A stretch of 64,000 nt of DNA, taken from assembly GCF_900105455.1 (NCBI RefSeq), contig NZ_FNSF01000002.1:427501-491500 (forward strand). Direction: 5' to 3'. The translations under genes were made by a program, and so were the position numbers. Positions within the stretch are counted from its first letter, which is position 1. Every line of letters starts with the position of its first letter. The DNA comes from Tenacibaculum sp. MAR_2009_124. GTDB lineage: Bacteria; Bacteroidota; Bacteroidia; Flavobacteriales; Flavobacteriaceae. The notes under the pieces were generated by a model. It was not told the origin of the DNA. It did no database searches and worked only from the letters and a program-made list of their open reading frames with translations. This document shows positions 53,901-62,742 of this stretch, piece after piece.

Positions 53901-54115
53901 AAAACTAAAACATCACCTGATTTGGAATTTAACGAATACTTTCCGTCAAAGTCTGTTTCAGTACCTTGTGTAGTGCCTTTTTTTAATACTGTAACTCCAG
54001 GAAGAGGTCCACTTTCATCAGAAACAGTACCTGAAATTGTTTTTTCTTGTGCGAAAGAAATCTGCACAAACAACGCAAAGAAGAGCGTTAAAATCCCATT
54101 AAACTTTGTTTTCAT
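50942..54115 (-). CDS. SusC/RagA-family TonB-dependent outer-membrane transporter (copy 2)
   Basis: The 1057-residue protein has a signal peptide (1-22, ending FAQ), a CarboxypepD_reg-like domain (TISGTVSDESGPLPGVTVL, FSFVGMTTVEK), the TonB-box-like DEVVVTALGIK, the plug (IVIRGQTSLNGDNQALLIVD, INVLKGAAAAALYGVEGGNG) and a complete barrel ending FGFGVNVTF. It is full-length. The first 110 residues are nearly the same as in the other two SusC proteins, while the barrels differ strongly, as expected if substrate choice diverged after duplication. The susD2 gene follows after 12 bases. The leader (54116-54239) shares short blocks with that of susC3. Confidence 0.94.
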   Translation of the reverse strand: MKTKFNGILTLFFALFVQISFAQEKTISGTVSDESGPLPGVTVLKKGTTQGTETDFDGKYSLNSKSGDVLVFSFVGMTTVEKTVGASNTMNVTMEGDNILDEVVVTALGIKKDTRAVGYAVQQVGAETINNSNANDAISALTGQASGVQVINASGSAGAGSRIVIRGQTSLNGDNQALLIVDGVRINNSQFNTESRVAGVAGSNRGMDINPADVESINVLKGAAAAALYGVEGGNGVIVITTKKGKSGKIKVNLRSNVTFSEANRFPKLQNTFVQGSNGVWSGPETGTSGSWGPNKDNLYWDGSSYDYDKNGRIVVGNTTGSLKKFQPYDVLEVFQTGATFENSVSLSGGGEKTTFRMSYSDFKEEGIIPKNEFNRRTLNFSGSAKVNDRLNVTLSGTYTNSDSYRIQQGSNTSGIMLGLLRTPNSFDNSNGFSNADNQVSAYEFEDGSQRNYRGGGGYDNPYWVINNTPYTDEVNRFTASLGIDYKVTDWMSFNANIGLDTYADTRKQFFDIGSRTSPAGTIFLDDYNYRHMDSYFNLNGNFDVTEDFNMGYILGANIYSEQYTRNYTQGDDLGIKGFDNITNASTVIADHDLFREKNIGFYGQLDFNYKRMLYLTVTGRQDYLSTLEDPVNFNLDDLALFYPSANLGFVFSELTGEDNFLNFGKLRLSWAQVGAGAPSPYATSTAYETASFSDGWANGYNFPYSGNAGFQIDNTLGNNNLVPSTVTSYEIGTDLRMFNNRITLDFAYYNRLAEDQILAVPIANSTGYTSSFLNSGELETTGYEATINAKIIDKEDFKWNLGINFDKSETIVNKLADGVENQFIGGFVIYNIPGERYGQIFGGSFLRDDNGNILIDDDPNSANYGLQIADPDLKVIGDPTPDFTLGFNNTFTYKNWSLNFLLEWKEGGEMWNGTEWALSFFGRSEITENRGEQLVIEGVKQSDGSPNDIVATIDQYYYQSSGLSGFGSVDEAFIQDTSWIRLRTLNLSYDLTQDLNSSYFDSIILTFSGNNLWLDTPYRGVDPETSLTGAGSNAQGVDYFNNPGTKSFGFGVNVTF

Positions 54116-54239
54116 TGCTTAATTGTTTAAATTTATGGTGTTAAAAGTCTTAAATAAAACTTAAAAAAACAACAAATTAGTTAATTAAGTGTTAATATTA
54201 ATTAACATTCCTTGGTTTTACTTGGTCTTAGGTAAGAAT

Positions 54240-55883
54240 TTAAAAATAGGTTAGGACTTTGATAGATAAGAAAGAGTTGTTGAAGTTAAAGCTTTCTTGA
54301 TTGCCTTTCCCAATGGCATATTCAATGTTGATTAATGTGTTGTTTCTTAATTGCGAATAACCTATTCCAGTAGAAAGAAGATTGTTTGATTTATTAAAAT
54401 AGTATTGCGCTAGGTCAAAAAGTGGATAAATTTGAGTTTTTTCGTTGATAAGGTAATTGTATTGTGTTTTAAGAATAAGGTATTTGGAAGAAGGGATGCT
54501 GTTAGGTAAGAAGCCTCTTATAGAAAGTGGACCACCAATTCTAAATAATTCATTTTCGAGATAAGAGTCCGATTCAAGATAACCGATTTGAGATTGAAGG
54601 AGTAAAGAGCCTTTATTTGATAATTTTTGAAGGTGTTGAGCATGAACTATAAATTTGATTTGATTCGCTTTGGTATTATTTGAATTTCTGGAACCGAATA
54701 GTAAGGAGGTTTTTAAAAAAGAGTCTTCTGAAAAAGCAAACGCTCTATCTTTTATAGTTGTTCTATAAGAAAGACCGTAGAAAGAGTTGGTGAATGAATT
54801 TACATTCGTTTTTTCATTATCTAAAAGGTTAGAAGATGTGTTTGACTCGTAGTTTATAGATATAATAGATTTAGCCGATATTTGATAGGAAAGCTTTGTT
54901 TTAACTTCAGAGTTTAAGAACGTAGAGTCTTGTTTGAAAATATTGAAGATAAGTTCTGGTGTTATTGGGCTATTAAATAGGAATGGTGTTTTTATATTAA
55001 TGTTGAAAGAGGTGTTATCTGTATTTGAATTCCAGTTTAAGTTAAAACTTTCGCCTTGATTAAAGATGTTGCTTAAACCGAGAGAAAGTTGTCCATTAAA
55101 CTTTATTGTGTTGTTTCTTGGAGAAGCGTTTATAAACCCGTCAAAGTAATTTTTACTTTTCTTTTTCAGATAGAAGAAAATAAAAGTTGAATCCTTACTA
55201 AATAATAATTGAGGTGGTTTTGTTTCCGTTACAAATTCTAAAGTTTTTAATTGTTCCGATAAATGTTTTAATTTACCCTTGCTTACTGCTGTTTTCTTTT
55301 TGATATTAAGGAAGTTCTTTAAATATGATGTAGGGAAATCTTTATATCCTTTAATTATTATTTTGTCAATATAACGTATTTGTCTTCGTTTTATATAGAG
55401 ACGAGCGAATAGAGTATCTTTTCGTATAGTAATATTTGACAATTTTATTTCAGAGAAAGACTCGCCTTTTTTATCGAGTTCATGCTGTTTGGATAAAATA
55501 TATTCTTCTAAATGGGGTACATTCAAAGTTCTTGGATTGTCTCCATCATTAATAACTGCTATTGTAATTTTCTTACCTAAATTTAATCGACAGATGTATA
55601 AGTTACTTTGTTTTTTTAGTTGATGAGAAACTTTAAAAAAGCCTTTTTTATTGAGTTTATCTTTGATTAATGAAATTTCAGTCATAATACTTTTTTCCGA
55701 AGAATGTTTTTTAGAAAAAAAAATATCTTCTATTATTTTTTTTTCTGCCTGAATATTGCTGGTGAGAACCAAAGAGTACTCTTGTGAAAAGAGGAGGCCT
55801 TGAATAAGTAGCAGAAGGATTGTTGCGTATTTTTTTTTATGGAATTTTAACACAGATAAAAAAGTATATTTAAGAAAGTTCAA
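54240..55883 (-). CDS. Omp85/TamA-like outer-membrane barrel protein with POTRA-like region
   Basis: The 547-residue protein has an N-terminal hydrophobic signal segment (YATILLLLIQGLLFSQ). POTRA-like repeats follow, near 35-240 (LIKDKLNKKGFFKV, KIIIKGYKDFPTSYLKNFLNI). The C-terminal half is a 16-strand-type barrel with the Omp85 loop motif FRIGGPLSIRGFLPNS near residue 455 and a final Phe (LSIKVLTYF). The size is below BamA (about 800) and close to TamA-like or two-partner ShlB/FhaC-like proteins. No partner exoprotein or TamB gene is adjacent. It may insert or translocate an outer-membrane client, but no substrate can be named. The alternative start at residue 15-19 would shorten the signal. 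Confidence 0.82.
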   Translation of the reverse strand: MNFLKYTFLSVLKFHKKKYATILLLLIQGLLFSQEYSLVLTSNIQAEKKIIEDIFFSKKHSSEKSIMTEISLIKDKLNKKGFFKVSHQLKKQSNLYICRLNLGKKITIAVINDGDNPRTLNVPHLEEYILSKQHELDKKGESFSEIKLSNITIRKDTLFARLYIKRRQIRYIDKIIIKGYKDFPTSYLKNFLNIKKKTAVSKGKLKHLSEQLKTLEFVTETKPPQLLFSKDSTFIFFYLKKKSKNYFDGFINASPRNNTIKFNGQLSLGLSNIFNQGESFNLNWNSNTDNTSFNINIKTPFLFNSPITPELIFNIFKQDSTFLNSEVKTKLSYQISAKSIISINYESNTSSNLLDNEKTNVNSFTNSFYGLSYRTTIKDRAFAFSEDSFLKTSLLFGSRNSNNTKANQIKFIVHAQHLQKLSNKGSLLLQSQIGYLESDSYLENELFRIGGPLSIRGFLPNSIPSSKYLILKTQYNYLINEKTQIYPLFDLAQYYFNKSNNLLSTGIGYSQLRNNTLINIEYAIGKGNQESFNFNNSFLSIKVLTYF

Positions 55884-55936
55884 TTTAAATGAATTGCTAT
55901 AAAATTGTTACGATGTTTAAAAATAACTTGTTGATT

Positions 55937-55967
55937 TTTGAATAATTAGAAAATTATTGTACATTTG
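55937..55967 (+). promoter_or_regulatory. Promoter of the str operon
   Basis: A -33 TTTG (55937-55940) and a -7 TACATTTG (55960-55967) are 19 bases apart, both matching the Bacteroidota sigma factor consensus. The leader to rpsL is about 55 bases. Confidence 0.8.
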
Positions 55968-56026
55968 CCGTCTCTTAAAAATAAGAGAAATTATTTAAGT
56001 ACAACGAAAAATAGTAATTATTTAGT

Positions 56027-56407
56027 ATGCCAACTATTCAACAATTAGTTCGTAAAGGAAGAACCAAAATAACTAAGAAGAGTAAATCGGCTGCTTTGAT
56101 GTCATGTCCTCAAAGACGTGGAGTTTGTACGCGTGTTTACACTACCACACCGAAAAAACCTAACTCAGCAATGCGTAAAGTTGCTCGTGTTAGATTAACA
56201 AATGGTAATGAAATTAACGCGTATATTCCAGGTGAGGGACATAATCTTCAGGAGCACTCGATAGTATTAGTTAGAGGTGGAAGGGTAAAAGATTTACCAG
56301 GGGTGAAATATCATATTGTACGTGGAGCATTAGATACTGCGGGAGTTGATGGAAGAACTCAACGTAGATCTAAATACGGTGCAAAACGCCCAAAAGACAA
56401 AAAGTAA
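56027..56407 (+). CDS. rpsL: 30S ribosomal protein S12
   Basis: The 126-residue protein is a component of the decoding centre. It carries [22 protein letters not shown], with the Lys in PKKPNS that is commonly changed in streptomycin resistance still wild-type, and [13 protein letters not shown] with the second such Lys wild-type. The length is normal. It is the first gene of the str operon behind a strong promoter; rpsG follows after 32 bases. Confidence 0.98.
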   Translation: MPTIQQLVRKGRTKITKKSKSAALMSCPQRRGVCTRVYTTTPKKPNSAMRKVARVRLTNGNEINAYIPGEGHNLQEHSIVLVRGGRVKDLPGVKYHIVRGALDTAGVDGRTQRRSKYGAKRPKDKK

Positions 56408-56439
56408 AAAATAATTAGTAACTTTTTTAATGTAAAGAC

Positions 56440-56916
56440 ATGAGAAAAAGAAGAGCTAAAAAAAGAGTTCTCTTACCGGACCCAAGATTTAACGATCAGT
56501 TAGTAACACGTTTTGTGAATAACTTAATGTGGGACGGTAAAAAATCTGTAGCATTCAAAGTTTTTTACGATGCAATTGATATCGTAAATGAAAAGAAGAC
56601 TGACGAGGAGAAGTCGGCTTTAGAAATATGGAAAGATGGTTTGTCAAATGTAATGCCACATGTGGAGGTTCGTTCTCGTCGTGTTGGTGGTGCAACATTC
56701 CAAATTCCAATGCAAATTCGTCCAGACCGTAAAGTATCTATGGCTATTAAATGGATGATCTCATACGCTCGTAAGCGTAATGAGAAGACTATGGCACAAC
56801 GTTTGGCGTCAGAGTTTTTAGCAGCTGCTAAAGAAGAAGGTGCTGCCGTTAAGAAAAGAGTGGATACTCATAAAATGGCTGAAGCAAACAAAGCATTCTC
56901 ACACTTTAGATTTTAA
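56440..56916 (+). CDS. rpsG: 30S ribosomal protein S7
   Basis: The 158-residue 30S head protein is recognisable by [40 protein letters not shown] and [17 protein letters not shown]. Its role is to organise the 3' domain of 16S rRNA and contact E-site tRNA. It sits between rpsL and fusA (5-base gap). Confidence 0.98.
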   Translation: MRKRRAKKRVLLPDPRFNDQLVTRFVNNLMWDGKKSVAFKVFYDAIDIVNEKKTDEEKSALEIWKDGLSNVMPHVEVRSRRVGGATFQIPMQIRPDRKVSMAIKWMISYARKRNEKTMAQRLASEFLAAAKEEGAAVKKRVDTHKMAEANKAFSHFRF

Positions 56917-56921
56917 TAAAC

Positions 56922-59039
56922 ATGAGTAGAGATTTAAAATACACAAGAAATATTGGTATTGCTGCGCACATTGACGCAGGTAAGACTACAACTACTGAGC
57001 GTGTCCTTTTTTATACAGGAGTGTCTCATAAAATTGGTGAGGTGCATGATGGTGCTTCAACAATGGATTGGATGGAGCAAGAGGCTGAAAGAGGTATTAC
57101 AATTACTTCTGCAGCAACAACTTGTACATGGCAGTTCCCAACTGAAAATGGAGAGCCGACTTCTGATGCAAAAGGATATCACTTTAATATTATTGATACT
57201 CCTGGTCACGTTGATTTTACTGTTGAGGTAAACCGTTCATTACGTGTATTAGATGGTTTAGTATTCTTATTCTCTGCAGTTGACGGAGTTGAACCTCAGT
57301 CAGAAACTAACTGGCGTTTAGCTGATAACTATAAAGTACCTCGTATCGGTTTTGTTAACAAAATGGACCGTCAAGGGGCTAATTTTTTAGCTGTTTGTCA
57401 ACAGGTAAAAGATATGTTAAAGTCTAATGCAGTGCCAATCGTATTAAATATTGGTGACGAATCTGATTTTAAAGGTATCGTTGATTTAGTTAAGAACCGT
57501 GCTATTGTATGGCATGATGAGAACTATGGTTCAACTTTTGATATCGTTGATATTCCTGAAGATTTGAAGGATGAAGCTAGAGAGCTACGTGGTAAGTTAA
57601 TCGAAGAGGTTGCTGCTTATGACGAAGATTTGTTAGAAAAATATATGGAGGATGAAGATTCTATTACAGAAGAAGAAGTGCACGCTGCACTTAGAGCTGC
57701 TGTAATGGATATGTCTATCATTCCTATGGTATGTGGGTCTTCATTTAAGAATAAAGGAGTACAATTCTTATTAGATGCTGTTTGTCGTTATTTACCTTCA
57801 CCTGTAGATAGAGATAATATTATTGGAACGAATCCGGATACCGGAGATGAAGAAACTCGTAAACCAGATGCGAAAGAACCTTTTTCTGCATTAGCGTTTA
57901 AAATTGCTACAGATCCTTTTGTAGGGCGTTTAGCTTTCTTCCGTGCATACTCTGGTCGTTTAGATGCAGGTTCATATGTGTTAAATAACCGTTCAGGTAA
58001 AAAAGAACGTATTTCTCGTATTTACCAAATGCATTCGAATAAGCAAAATGCAATCGATTATATTGAAGCAGGAGATATCGGTGCAGGAGTTGGTTTTAAA
58101 GATATTAAAACAGGAGATACTTTATCGGATGAAAAGAATCCAATTGTTTTAGAATCTATGGACTTTCCTGATCCAGTAATTGGTATTGCTGTTGAGCCTA
58201 AAACGAAAGCTGATGTAGATAAATTAGGAATGTCTTTAGCTAAATTGGCCGAAGAAGATCCTACATTTACTGTAAGAACTGACGAAGCTTCAGGACAGAC
58301 TATTATATCTGGAATGGGTGAGTTACACTTAGATATCATTGTTGATCGTTTAAAACGTGAGTTTAAAGTAGAAGTTAACGAAGGTCAACCACAGGTTGAG
58401 TATAAAGAAGCAATTACTGCTGCTGCTGATCATAGAGAGGTTTATAAAAAGCAATCTGGTGGACGTGGTAAGTTTGCTGATATTGTATTTACTATGGAGC
58501 CTGCTGATGAAGATGTTCAAGGATTGCAATTTGAATCAGTAATCAAAGGAGGGAATGTTCCTAAGGAATTTGTACCGTCTGTTGAGAAAGGATTTAAAGA
58601 GGCGATGAAGAATGGTCCTTTAGCTGGATATGAAATGGATTCGATGAAAGTTACATTGAGAGATGGATCTTTCCACCCTGTTGATTCAGATCAATTATCA
58701 TTCGAATTAGCGGCTAAATTAGGTTATAAAGCAGCGGCAAAAGCTGCAAAAGCTAAAATAATGGAGCCATTAATGAAACTAGAGGTGTTAACTCCTGAAG
58801 AAAATATGGGAGATATCGTAGGAGACTTGAATAGAAGAAGAGGTCAGGTTAACGATATGAGTGATCGTGCTGGCTCTAAAGTTGTGAAAGCATTAGTTCC
58901 TTTATCTGAAATGTTTGGATATGTGACGGCTTTAAGAACGATGTCTTCTGGTAGAGCAACTTCTACCATGGAATTTTCTCATTACGCAGAGACACCATCA
59001 AATATATCGGAAGAGGTAATTGCAAACGCTAAAGGTTAA
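56922..59039 (+). CDS. fusA: Elongation factor G
   Basis: The 705-residue translocation GTPase has G1 [13 protein letters not shown]3 [11 protein letters not shown] and G4 VNKMDRQG. The switch I region has the [11 protein letters not shown] sequence. Domain II has [13 protein letters not shown], domain IV has [11 protein letters not shown], and domain V has [16 protein letters not shown]. It is the ordinary full-length factor in the standard str order, 5 bases after rpsG and 5 before rpsJ. Nothing in the sequence suggests a second, specialised copy. Confidence 0.98.
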   Translation: MSRDLKYTRNIGIAAHIDAGKTTTTERVLFYTGVSHKIGEVHDGASTMDWMEQEAERGITITSAATTCTWQFPTENGEPTSDAKGYHFNIIDTPGHVDFTVEVNRSLRVLDGLVFLFSAVDGVEPQSETNWRLADNYKVPRIGFVNKMDRQGANFLAVCQQVKDMLKSNAVPIVLNIGDESDFKGIVDLVKNRAIVWHDENYGSTFDIVDIPEDLKDEARELRGKLIEEVAAYDEDLLEKYMEDEDSITEEEVHAALRAAVMDMSIIPMVCGSSFKNKGVQFLLDAVCRYLPSPVDRDNIIGTNPDTGDEETRKPDAKEPFSALAFKIATDPFVGRLAFFRAYSGRLDAGSYVLNNRSGKKERISRIYQMHSNKQNAIDYIEAGDIGAGVGFKDIKTGDTLSDEKNPIVLESMDFPDPVIGIAVEPKTKADVDKLGMSLAKLAEEDPTFTVRTDEASGQTIISGMGELHLDIIVDRLKREFKVEVNEGQPQVEYKEAITAAADHREVYKKQSGGRGKFADIVFTMEPADEDVQGLQFESVIKGGNVPKEFVPSVEKGFKEAMKNGPLAGYEMDSMKVTLRDGSFHPVDSDQLSFELAAKLGYKAAAKAAKAKIMEPLMKLEVLTPEENMGDIVGDLNRRRGQVNDMSDRAGSKVVKALVPLSEMFGYVTALRTMSSGRATSTMEFSHYAETPSNISEEVIANAKG

Positions 59040-59044
59040 TCAAA

Positions 59045-59350
59045 ATGAGTCAAAAAATTAGAATAAAATTAAAATCTTACGATTATAATTTAGTTGATAA
59101 ATCTGCTGAAAAAATCGTAAAGACTGTAAAGAGTACTGGAGCTGTAGTTAACGGTCCAATACCTTTACCAACACATAAAAAGATTTTTACTGTATTACGT
59201 TCACCACACGTAAACAAAAAATCTAGAGAACAATTTCAATTATCTGCTTACAAGCGTTTATTAGATATCTATAGTTCTTCATCAAAAACTATTGATGCTT
59301 TAATGAAACTTGAGTTACCAAGTGGGGTTGAAGTTGAAATAAAAGTATAA
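59045..59350 (+). CDS. rpsJ: 30S ribosomal protein S10
   Basis: The 101-residue protein has the S10 hallmarks [40 protein letters not shown] and [16 protein letters not shown]. It also acts as NusE in antitermination. Here it is the last gene of the str transcript, and a strong terminator follows the stop 10 bases later. In many bacteria S10 begins the next operon instead. Confidence 0.97.
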   Translation: MSQKIRIKLKSYDYNLVDKSAEKIVKTVKSTGAVVNGPIPLPTHKKIFTVLRSPHVNKKSREQFQLSAYKRLLDIYSSSSKTIDALMKLELPSGVEVEIKV

Positions 59351-59360
59351 GTATCTCATA

Positions 59361-59398
59361 ACTTTCGGTTTAATTTTGTTAAACCGAAAGTTTTTTTT
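59361..59398 (+). terminator. Terminator of the str operon (overlaps the rplC promoter)
   Basis: A perfect 13-bp stem (ACTTTCGGTTTAA / TTAAACCGAAAGT) with a TTTTG loop is followed by a run of T. The loop doubles as the -33 element of the next promoter. Confidence 0.9.
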
Positions 59399-59405
59399 AC
59401 TTTTG
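59375..59405 (+). promoter_or_regulatory. Promoter of the rplC (S10/spc) operon
   Basis: A -33 TTTG (59375-59378) and a -7 TACTTTTG (59398-59405) are 19 bases apart and both perfect. The -33 box is in the loop of the str terminator and the -7 box starts at the end of its T run. The transcript starts near 59411, about 240 bases before rplC. Confidence 0.8.
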
Positions 59406-59649
59406 CACACCGAATTTAGGTTCAGTGTGTATAAACAAAGCATTGAATTGTTAATTCAATGAACATGTCCTGAGGGTTTCGCGAAGGAAAAACGGTAAAA
59501 ACACTTATAAAGAGCTAAGAGTGTTTTAGACTCTTTTTTTTTGAGCGACTTTTGAAGGGGATTTTAAAAATGAAACTTTAGTTTCAAATAAGTAATTATT
59601 AATTGACGCGCTGGATAATAATATATCTAACGTCAGAAAACAAACAAAT
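59406..59649 (+). ncRNA. Structured leader of the rplC operon with candidate attenuator
   Basis: This roughly 240-base untranslated leader can form several hairpins: CATTGAATT / AATTCAATG (59441-59461), a terminator-like hairpin at 59509-59536 (AAAGAGCTAA / TTAG-A-CTCTTT) followed by T (59537-59542), and a competing one using AAAACACT (59498-59505) with AGTGTTTT (59520-59527). Further hairpins are TGAAAC / GTTTCA (59571-59586) and TGACG / CGTCA (59604-59635). Length and structure suggest control by a ribosomal protein; this is inference. Confidence 0.55.
59509..59542 (+). terminator. Candidate attenuator terminator in the rplC leader
   Basis: A 10-bp stem with one bulged A (59509-59518 with 59526-59536) and a 7-base loop is followed by six T. 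It can be disrupted by the overlapping AAAACACT / AGTGTTTT pairing, giving a terminator/antiterminator switch. Confidence 0.55.
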
Positions 59650-60267
59650 ATGTCTGGGTTAATTGGAAGAAAAATTGGAATGACCAGTTTATTCGATGAG
59701 AACGGGAAAAATATTCCTTGTACGGTAATCGAAGCGGGTCCTTGCGTTGTTACCCAAGTCAGAACCGAAGAGGTTGATGGTTATAACGCTTTACAACTTG
59801 GTTTCGATGACAAAAAAGAGAAAAGCTCTAACAAAGCTTTAGATGGTCACTTTAAAAAAGCTGGTACATCTGCAAAAAGAAGAGTTATTGAATTTCAAGG
59901 TTTTGATGGAAATCACAAATTAGGTGATTCACTTACTGTTGAATTATTTGCTGAAGGAGAGTTCGTAGATGTTTCTGGAACTTCTAAAGGTAAAGGATTT
60001 CAAGGGGTTGTTAAACGTCATGGTTTTGCTGGAGTTGGACAAGCAACTCACGGTCAACATAACCGTTTAAGAGCACCTGGTTCGATTGGTGCAGCTTCAT
60101 ACCCTGCAAGAGTATTCAAAGGAATGCGCATGGCAGGACGTATGGGAGGAGATAAAGTTAAAGTTCAAAATTTAAGAGTATTAAAAGTAGTTCCTGAAAA
60201 GAATCTTTTAGTTGTTAAAGGTGCCGTTCCAGGTCACAAGAACTCTTATGTAACTATCGAGAAATAA
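59650..60267 (+). CDS. rplC: 50S ribosomal protein L3
   Basis: The 205-residue protein starts [20 protein letters not shown] and carries [36 protein letters not shown] and [12 protein letters not shown]. It is one of the first proteins in 50S assembly. It opens the S10/spc cluster behind a long leader. The stop overlaps the rplD start by one base (TAATG). Confidence 0.98.
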   Translation: MSGLIGRKIGMTSLFDENGKNIPCTVIEAGPCVVTQVRTEEVDGYNALQLGFDDKKEKSSNKALDGHFKKAGTSAKRRVIEFQGFDGNHKLGDSLTVELFAEGEFVDVSGTSKGKGFQGVVKRHGFAGVGQATHGQHNRLRAPGSIGAASYPARVFKGMRMAGRMGGDKVKVQNLRVLKVVPEKNLLVVKGAVPGHKNSYVTIEK

Positions 60268-60896
60268 TGAAAGTAGCAGTATTAGATATCACAGGAAAAG
60301 ATACTGGTAGAAAAGTTGAACTTTCTAGCGAAGTATTCGGAATAGAGCCAAATGATCATGCTATCTATTTAGATGTAAAGCAGTATTTGGCAAATCAAAG
60401 ACAAGGTACTCACAAGTCTAAAGAAAGAGGTGAGATTACTGGTAGTACAAGAAAGATTAAAAAACAAAAAGGAACTGGTACTGCTCGTGCAGGAAGTATT
60501 AAGTCTCCTGTGTTTAGAGGTGGTGGTCGTATTTTCGGTCCAAGACCAAGAAACTATTCTTTCAAATTAAATAAAAACTTAAAGCGTTTAGCTCGTAAAT
60601 CAGCTTTAAGTATTCAAGCAAACGATAACAATTTAGTAGTAGTTGAAGACTTCAATTTCGAAGCTCCAAAAACTAAGAATTTTGTTAATGTATTAAAAGC
60701 TTTAGAATTAGACGCTAAGAAGTCTTTATTTGTTTTAGGTGATGAGAATAAGAATGTATACTTATCGTCTCGTAACTTGAAAAATTCTAAGGTTGTAGAT
60801 GCAACAGGAATTAACACTTACAGCGTGTTAAACGCAGGTAAAGTTGTAATTACTGAAAGTTCATTAGAAGGAATTGAATCTAATTTAAGTAAATAG
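60267..60896 (+). CDS. rplD: 50S ribosomal protein L4
   Basis: The 209-residue protein is recognised by [40 protein letters not shown] and [20 protein letters not shown], the loop that lines the exit tunnel. L4 is the autoregulator of the S10 operon in E. coli. Whether it controls the rplC leader here is unknown. It shares a base with the rplC stop. Confidence 0.97.
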   Translation: MKVAVLDITGKDTGRKVELSSEVFGIEPNDHAIYLDVKQYLANQRQGTHKSKERGEITGSTRKIKKQKGTGTARAGSIKSPVFRGGGRIFGPRPRNYSFKLNKNLKRLARKSALSIQANDNNLVVVEDFNFEAPKTKNFVNVLKALELDAKKSLFVLGDENKNVYLSSRNLKNSKVVDATGINTYSVLNAGKVVITESSLEGIESNLSK

Positions 60897-60904
60897 GGAA
60901 AGAA

Positions 60905-61195
60905 ATGAGTATTTTAATAAAACCTATTATTACAGAAAAAGCAACAAAAGATAGCGAAGTATTTAATCGTTATGCATTTGTTGTGAATAAAAAAGCTAAC
61001 AAGTTAGAAATTAAAGGTGCAGTTGAATCAGCTTATGGTGTTGCAGTTAAATCTGTAAGAACCTTAATCCAGCCAGCAGAGAGAAAAACTAAATATACTA
61101 AGAAAGGTTTAGTTTCTGGATTAACCAGTGGATACAAAAAAGCAATTGTACAGTTAGCAGAAGGTGAATCAATTGATTTTTATAACAATCTTTAA
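60905..61195 (+). CDS. rplW: 50S ribosomal protein L23
   Basis: The 96-residue protein has [20 protein letters not shown] at the start and [20 protein letters not shown] later. L23 lies at the exit of the peptide tunnel and docks trigger factor and SRP. The gap to rplD is 8 bases. Confidence 0.97.
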   Translation: MSILIKPIITEKATKDSEVFNRYAFVVNKKANKLEIKGAVESAYGVAVKSVRTLIQPAERKTKYTKKGLVSGLTSGYKKAIVQLAEGESIDFYNNL

Positions 61196-61206
61196 GACAA
61201 TTTAGA

Positions 61207-62031
61207 ATGTCAGTTAGAAAATTAAAACCAATAACACCAGGTCAGCGTTTTAGAGTTGTAAATGGGTTCGACACCATTACTACTGATAAGCCGGAGAAAT
61301 CTTTATTAGCTTCGAAAAAAAGATCTGGAGGTCGAAATAGTCAAGGAAGAATGACTACCCGTAACATAGGTGGTGGTCATAAAAAGAAATATCGTGTTAT
61401 CGATTTTAAAAGAGATAAAGACGGTATACCTGCAACAGTTAAAACTATTGAGTACGATCCAAACCGTACTGCATTTATTGCATTAGTTGTTTATGCTGAT
61501 GGAGAAAAGCGTTATATAATCGCTCAAAACGGATTAAAAGTAGGTCAAAAAATAGTTTCTGGTAAAGAAGCTACTCCAGACTTAGGAAATTCAATGTATT
61601 TAAGTGATATTCCTTTGGGAACAACAATTTCATGTATTGAATTACGTCCTGGTCAAGGAGCTGTTATGGCCCGTTCAGCCGGATCTTTTGCACAGTTAAT
61701 GGCAAGAGATGGTAAGTATGCTACAGTAAAGTTACCTTCAGGTGAAACAAGATTAATCTTGTTAACATGTAAGGCAGCTATAGGGGTTGTGTCTAACTCA
61801 GATCATCAATTAATTGTATCAGGTAAAGCTGGTAGAAGCAGATGGTTAGGAAGAAGACCTAGAACTAATGCAGTAAGAATGAACCCAGTTGATCACCCAA
61901 TGGGAGGTGGTGAAGGACGTTCTTCTGGAGGTCACCCAAGATCTAGAAACGGTATTCCAGCTAAAGGATTTAAGACTAGATCTAAAACTAAAGCTAGTAA
62001 TAAGTATATCATAGAACGTAGAAAGAAATAA
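61207..62031 (+). CDS. rplB: 50S ribosomal protein L2
   Basis: The 274-residue protein near the peptidyl-transferase centre has [40 protein letters not shown] and [20 protein letters not shown]. The conserved His of the last motif is present. Standard position after rplW, with an 11-base gap. Confidence 0.98.
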   Translation: MSVRKLKPITPGQRFRVVNGFDTITTDKPEKSLLASKKRSGGRNSQGRMTTRNIGGGHKKKYRVIDFKRDKDGIPATVKTIEYDPNRTAFIALVVYADGEKRYIIAQNGLKVGQKIVSGKEATPDLGNSMYLSDIPLGTTISCIELRPGQGAVMARSAGSFAQLMARDGKYATVKLPSGETRLILLTCKAAIGVVSNSDHQLIVSGKAGRSRWLGRRPRTNAVRMNPVDHPMGGGEGRSSGGHPRSRNGIPAKGFKTRSKTKASNKYIIERRKK

Positions 62032-62037
62032 TAAGTC

Positions 62038-62316
62038 ATGGCAAGATCATTAAAAAAAGGACCTTACGTTCACTATAAATTAGAGAAAAAAGTTTTAACT
62101 AACGTTGAATCTGGAAGTAAATCAGTTATTAAAACTTGGTCTAGAGCAAGTATGATTACTCCTGATTTCGTTGGACAAACTATTGCCGTGCATAACGGAC
62201 GTCAGTTTGTTCCAGTATACGTAACTGAAAACATGGTAGGTCATAAATTAGGAGAATTTTCACCAACTCGTTCATTTAGAGGACATGCTGGTGCAAAAAA
62301 TAAAGGTAAAAAATAA
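62038..62316 (+). CDS. rpsS: 30S ribosomal protein S19
   Basis: The 92-residue protein starts [20 protein letters not shown] and contains [20 protein letters not shown] and [17 protein letters not shown]. It is located in the 30S head. Standard order after rplB. Confidence 0.98.
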   Translation: MARSLKKGPYVHYKLEKKVLTNVESGSKSVIKTWSRASMITPDFVGQTIAVHNGRQFVPVYVTENMVGHKLGEFSPTRSFRGHAGAKNKGKK

Positions 62317-62326
62317 GTAGGAAATT

Positions 62327-62731
62327 ATGGGAAGTCGTAAAAAAAACATGGCAACGCAGTTAAAAGAAGCTAGAAAGCAAAAAGCTTTCGCTAAGCTTAC
62401 TAACTGTCCTACATCACCAAGAAAAATGCGTTTAGTAGCGGACTTAGTAAGAGGTGTTGAAGTTGAAAAAGCTTTACAAATCTTAAAGTTTAGTCCAAAG
62501 GAAGCATCTCGCAACTTAGAAAAGTTGTTATTATCTGCGATTGCTAACTGGCAAGCGAAGAACGAGGGTGCGAGTATTGAAGATGCTGGATTATTCGTGA
62601 AATCTATTTTTGTGGATAGCGCTGGAATGTTAAAAAGATTAAGACCAGCTCCACAAGGACGTGCTCATAGAATTAGAAAACGTTCTAATCACGTTACTTT
62701 AGAGTTAGGAAGTAAAAATAAAAGTAATTAA
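62327..62731 (+). CDS. rplV: 50S ribosomal protein L22
   Basis: The 134-residue protein has [40 protein letters not shown] and the loop [20 protein letters not shown] that reaches into the exit tunnel. It is somewhat longer at the N-terminus than in E. coli, as is common in Bacteroidota. Confidence 0.97.
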   Translation: MGSRKKNMATQLKEARKQKAFAKLTNCPTSPRKMRLVADLVRGVEVEKALQILKFSPKEASRNLEKLLLSAIANWQAKNEGASIEDAGLFVKSIFVDSAGMLKRLRPAPQGRAHRIRKRSNHVTLELGSKNKSN

Positions 62732-62742
62732 TCAAAGTAGAA

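Noticed and set aside
56953..57231. 92-codon frame inside fusA
   Set aside because: It is a shifted reading of the fusA sequence; fusA is complete and strongly conserved.
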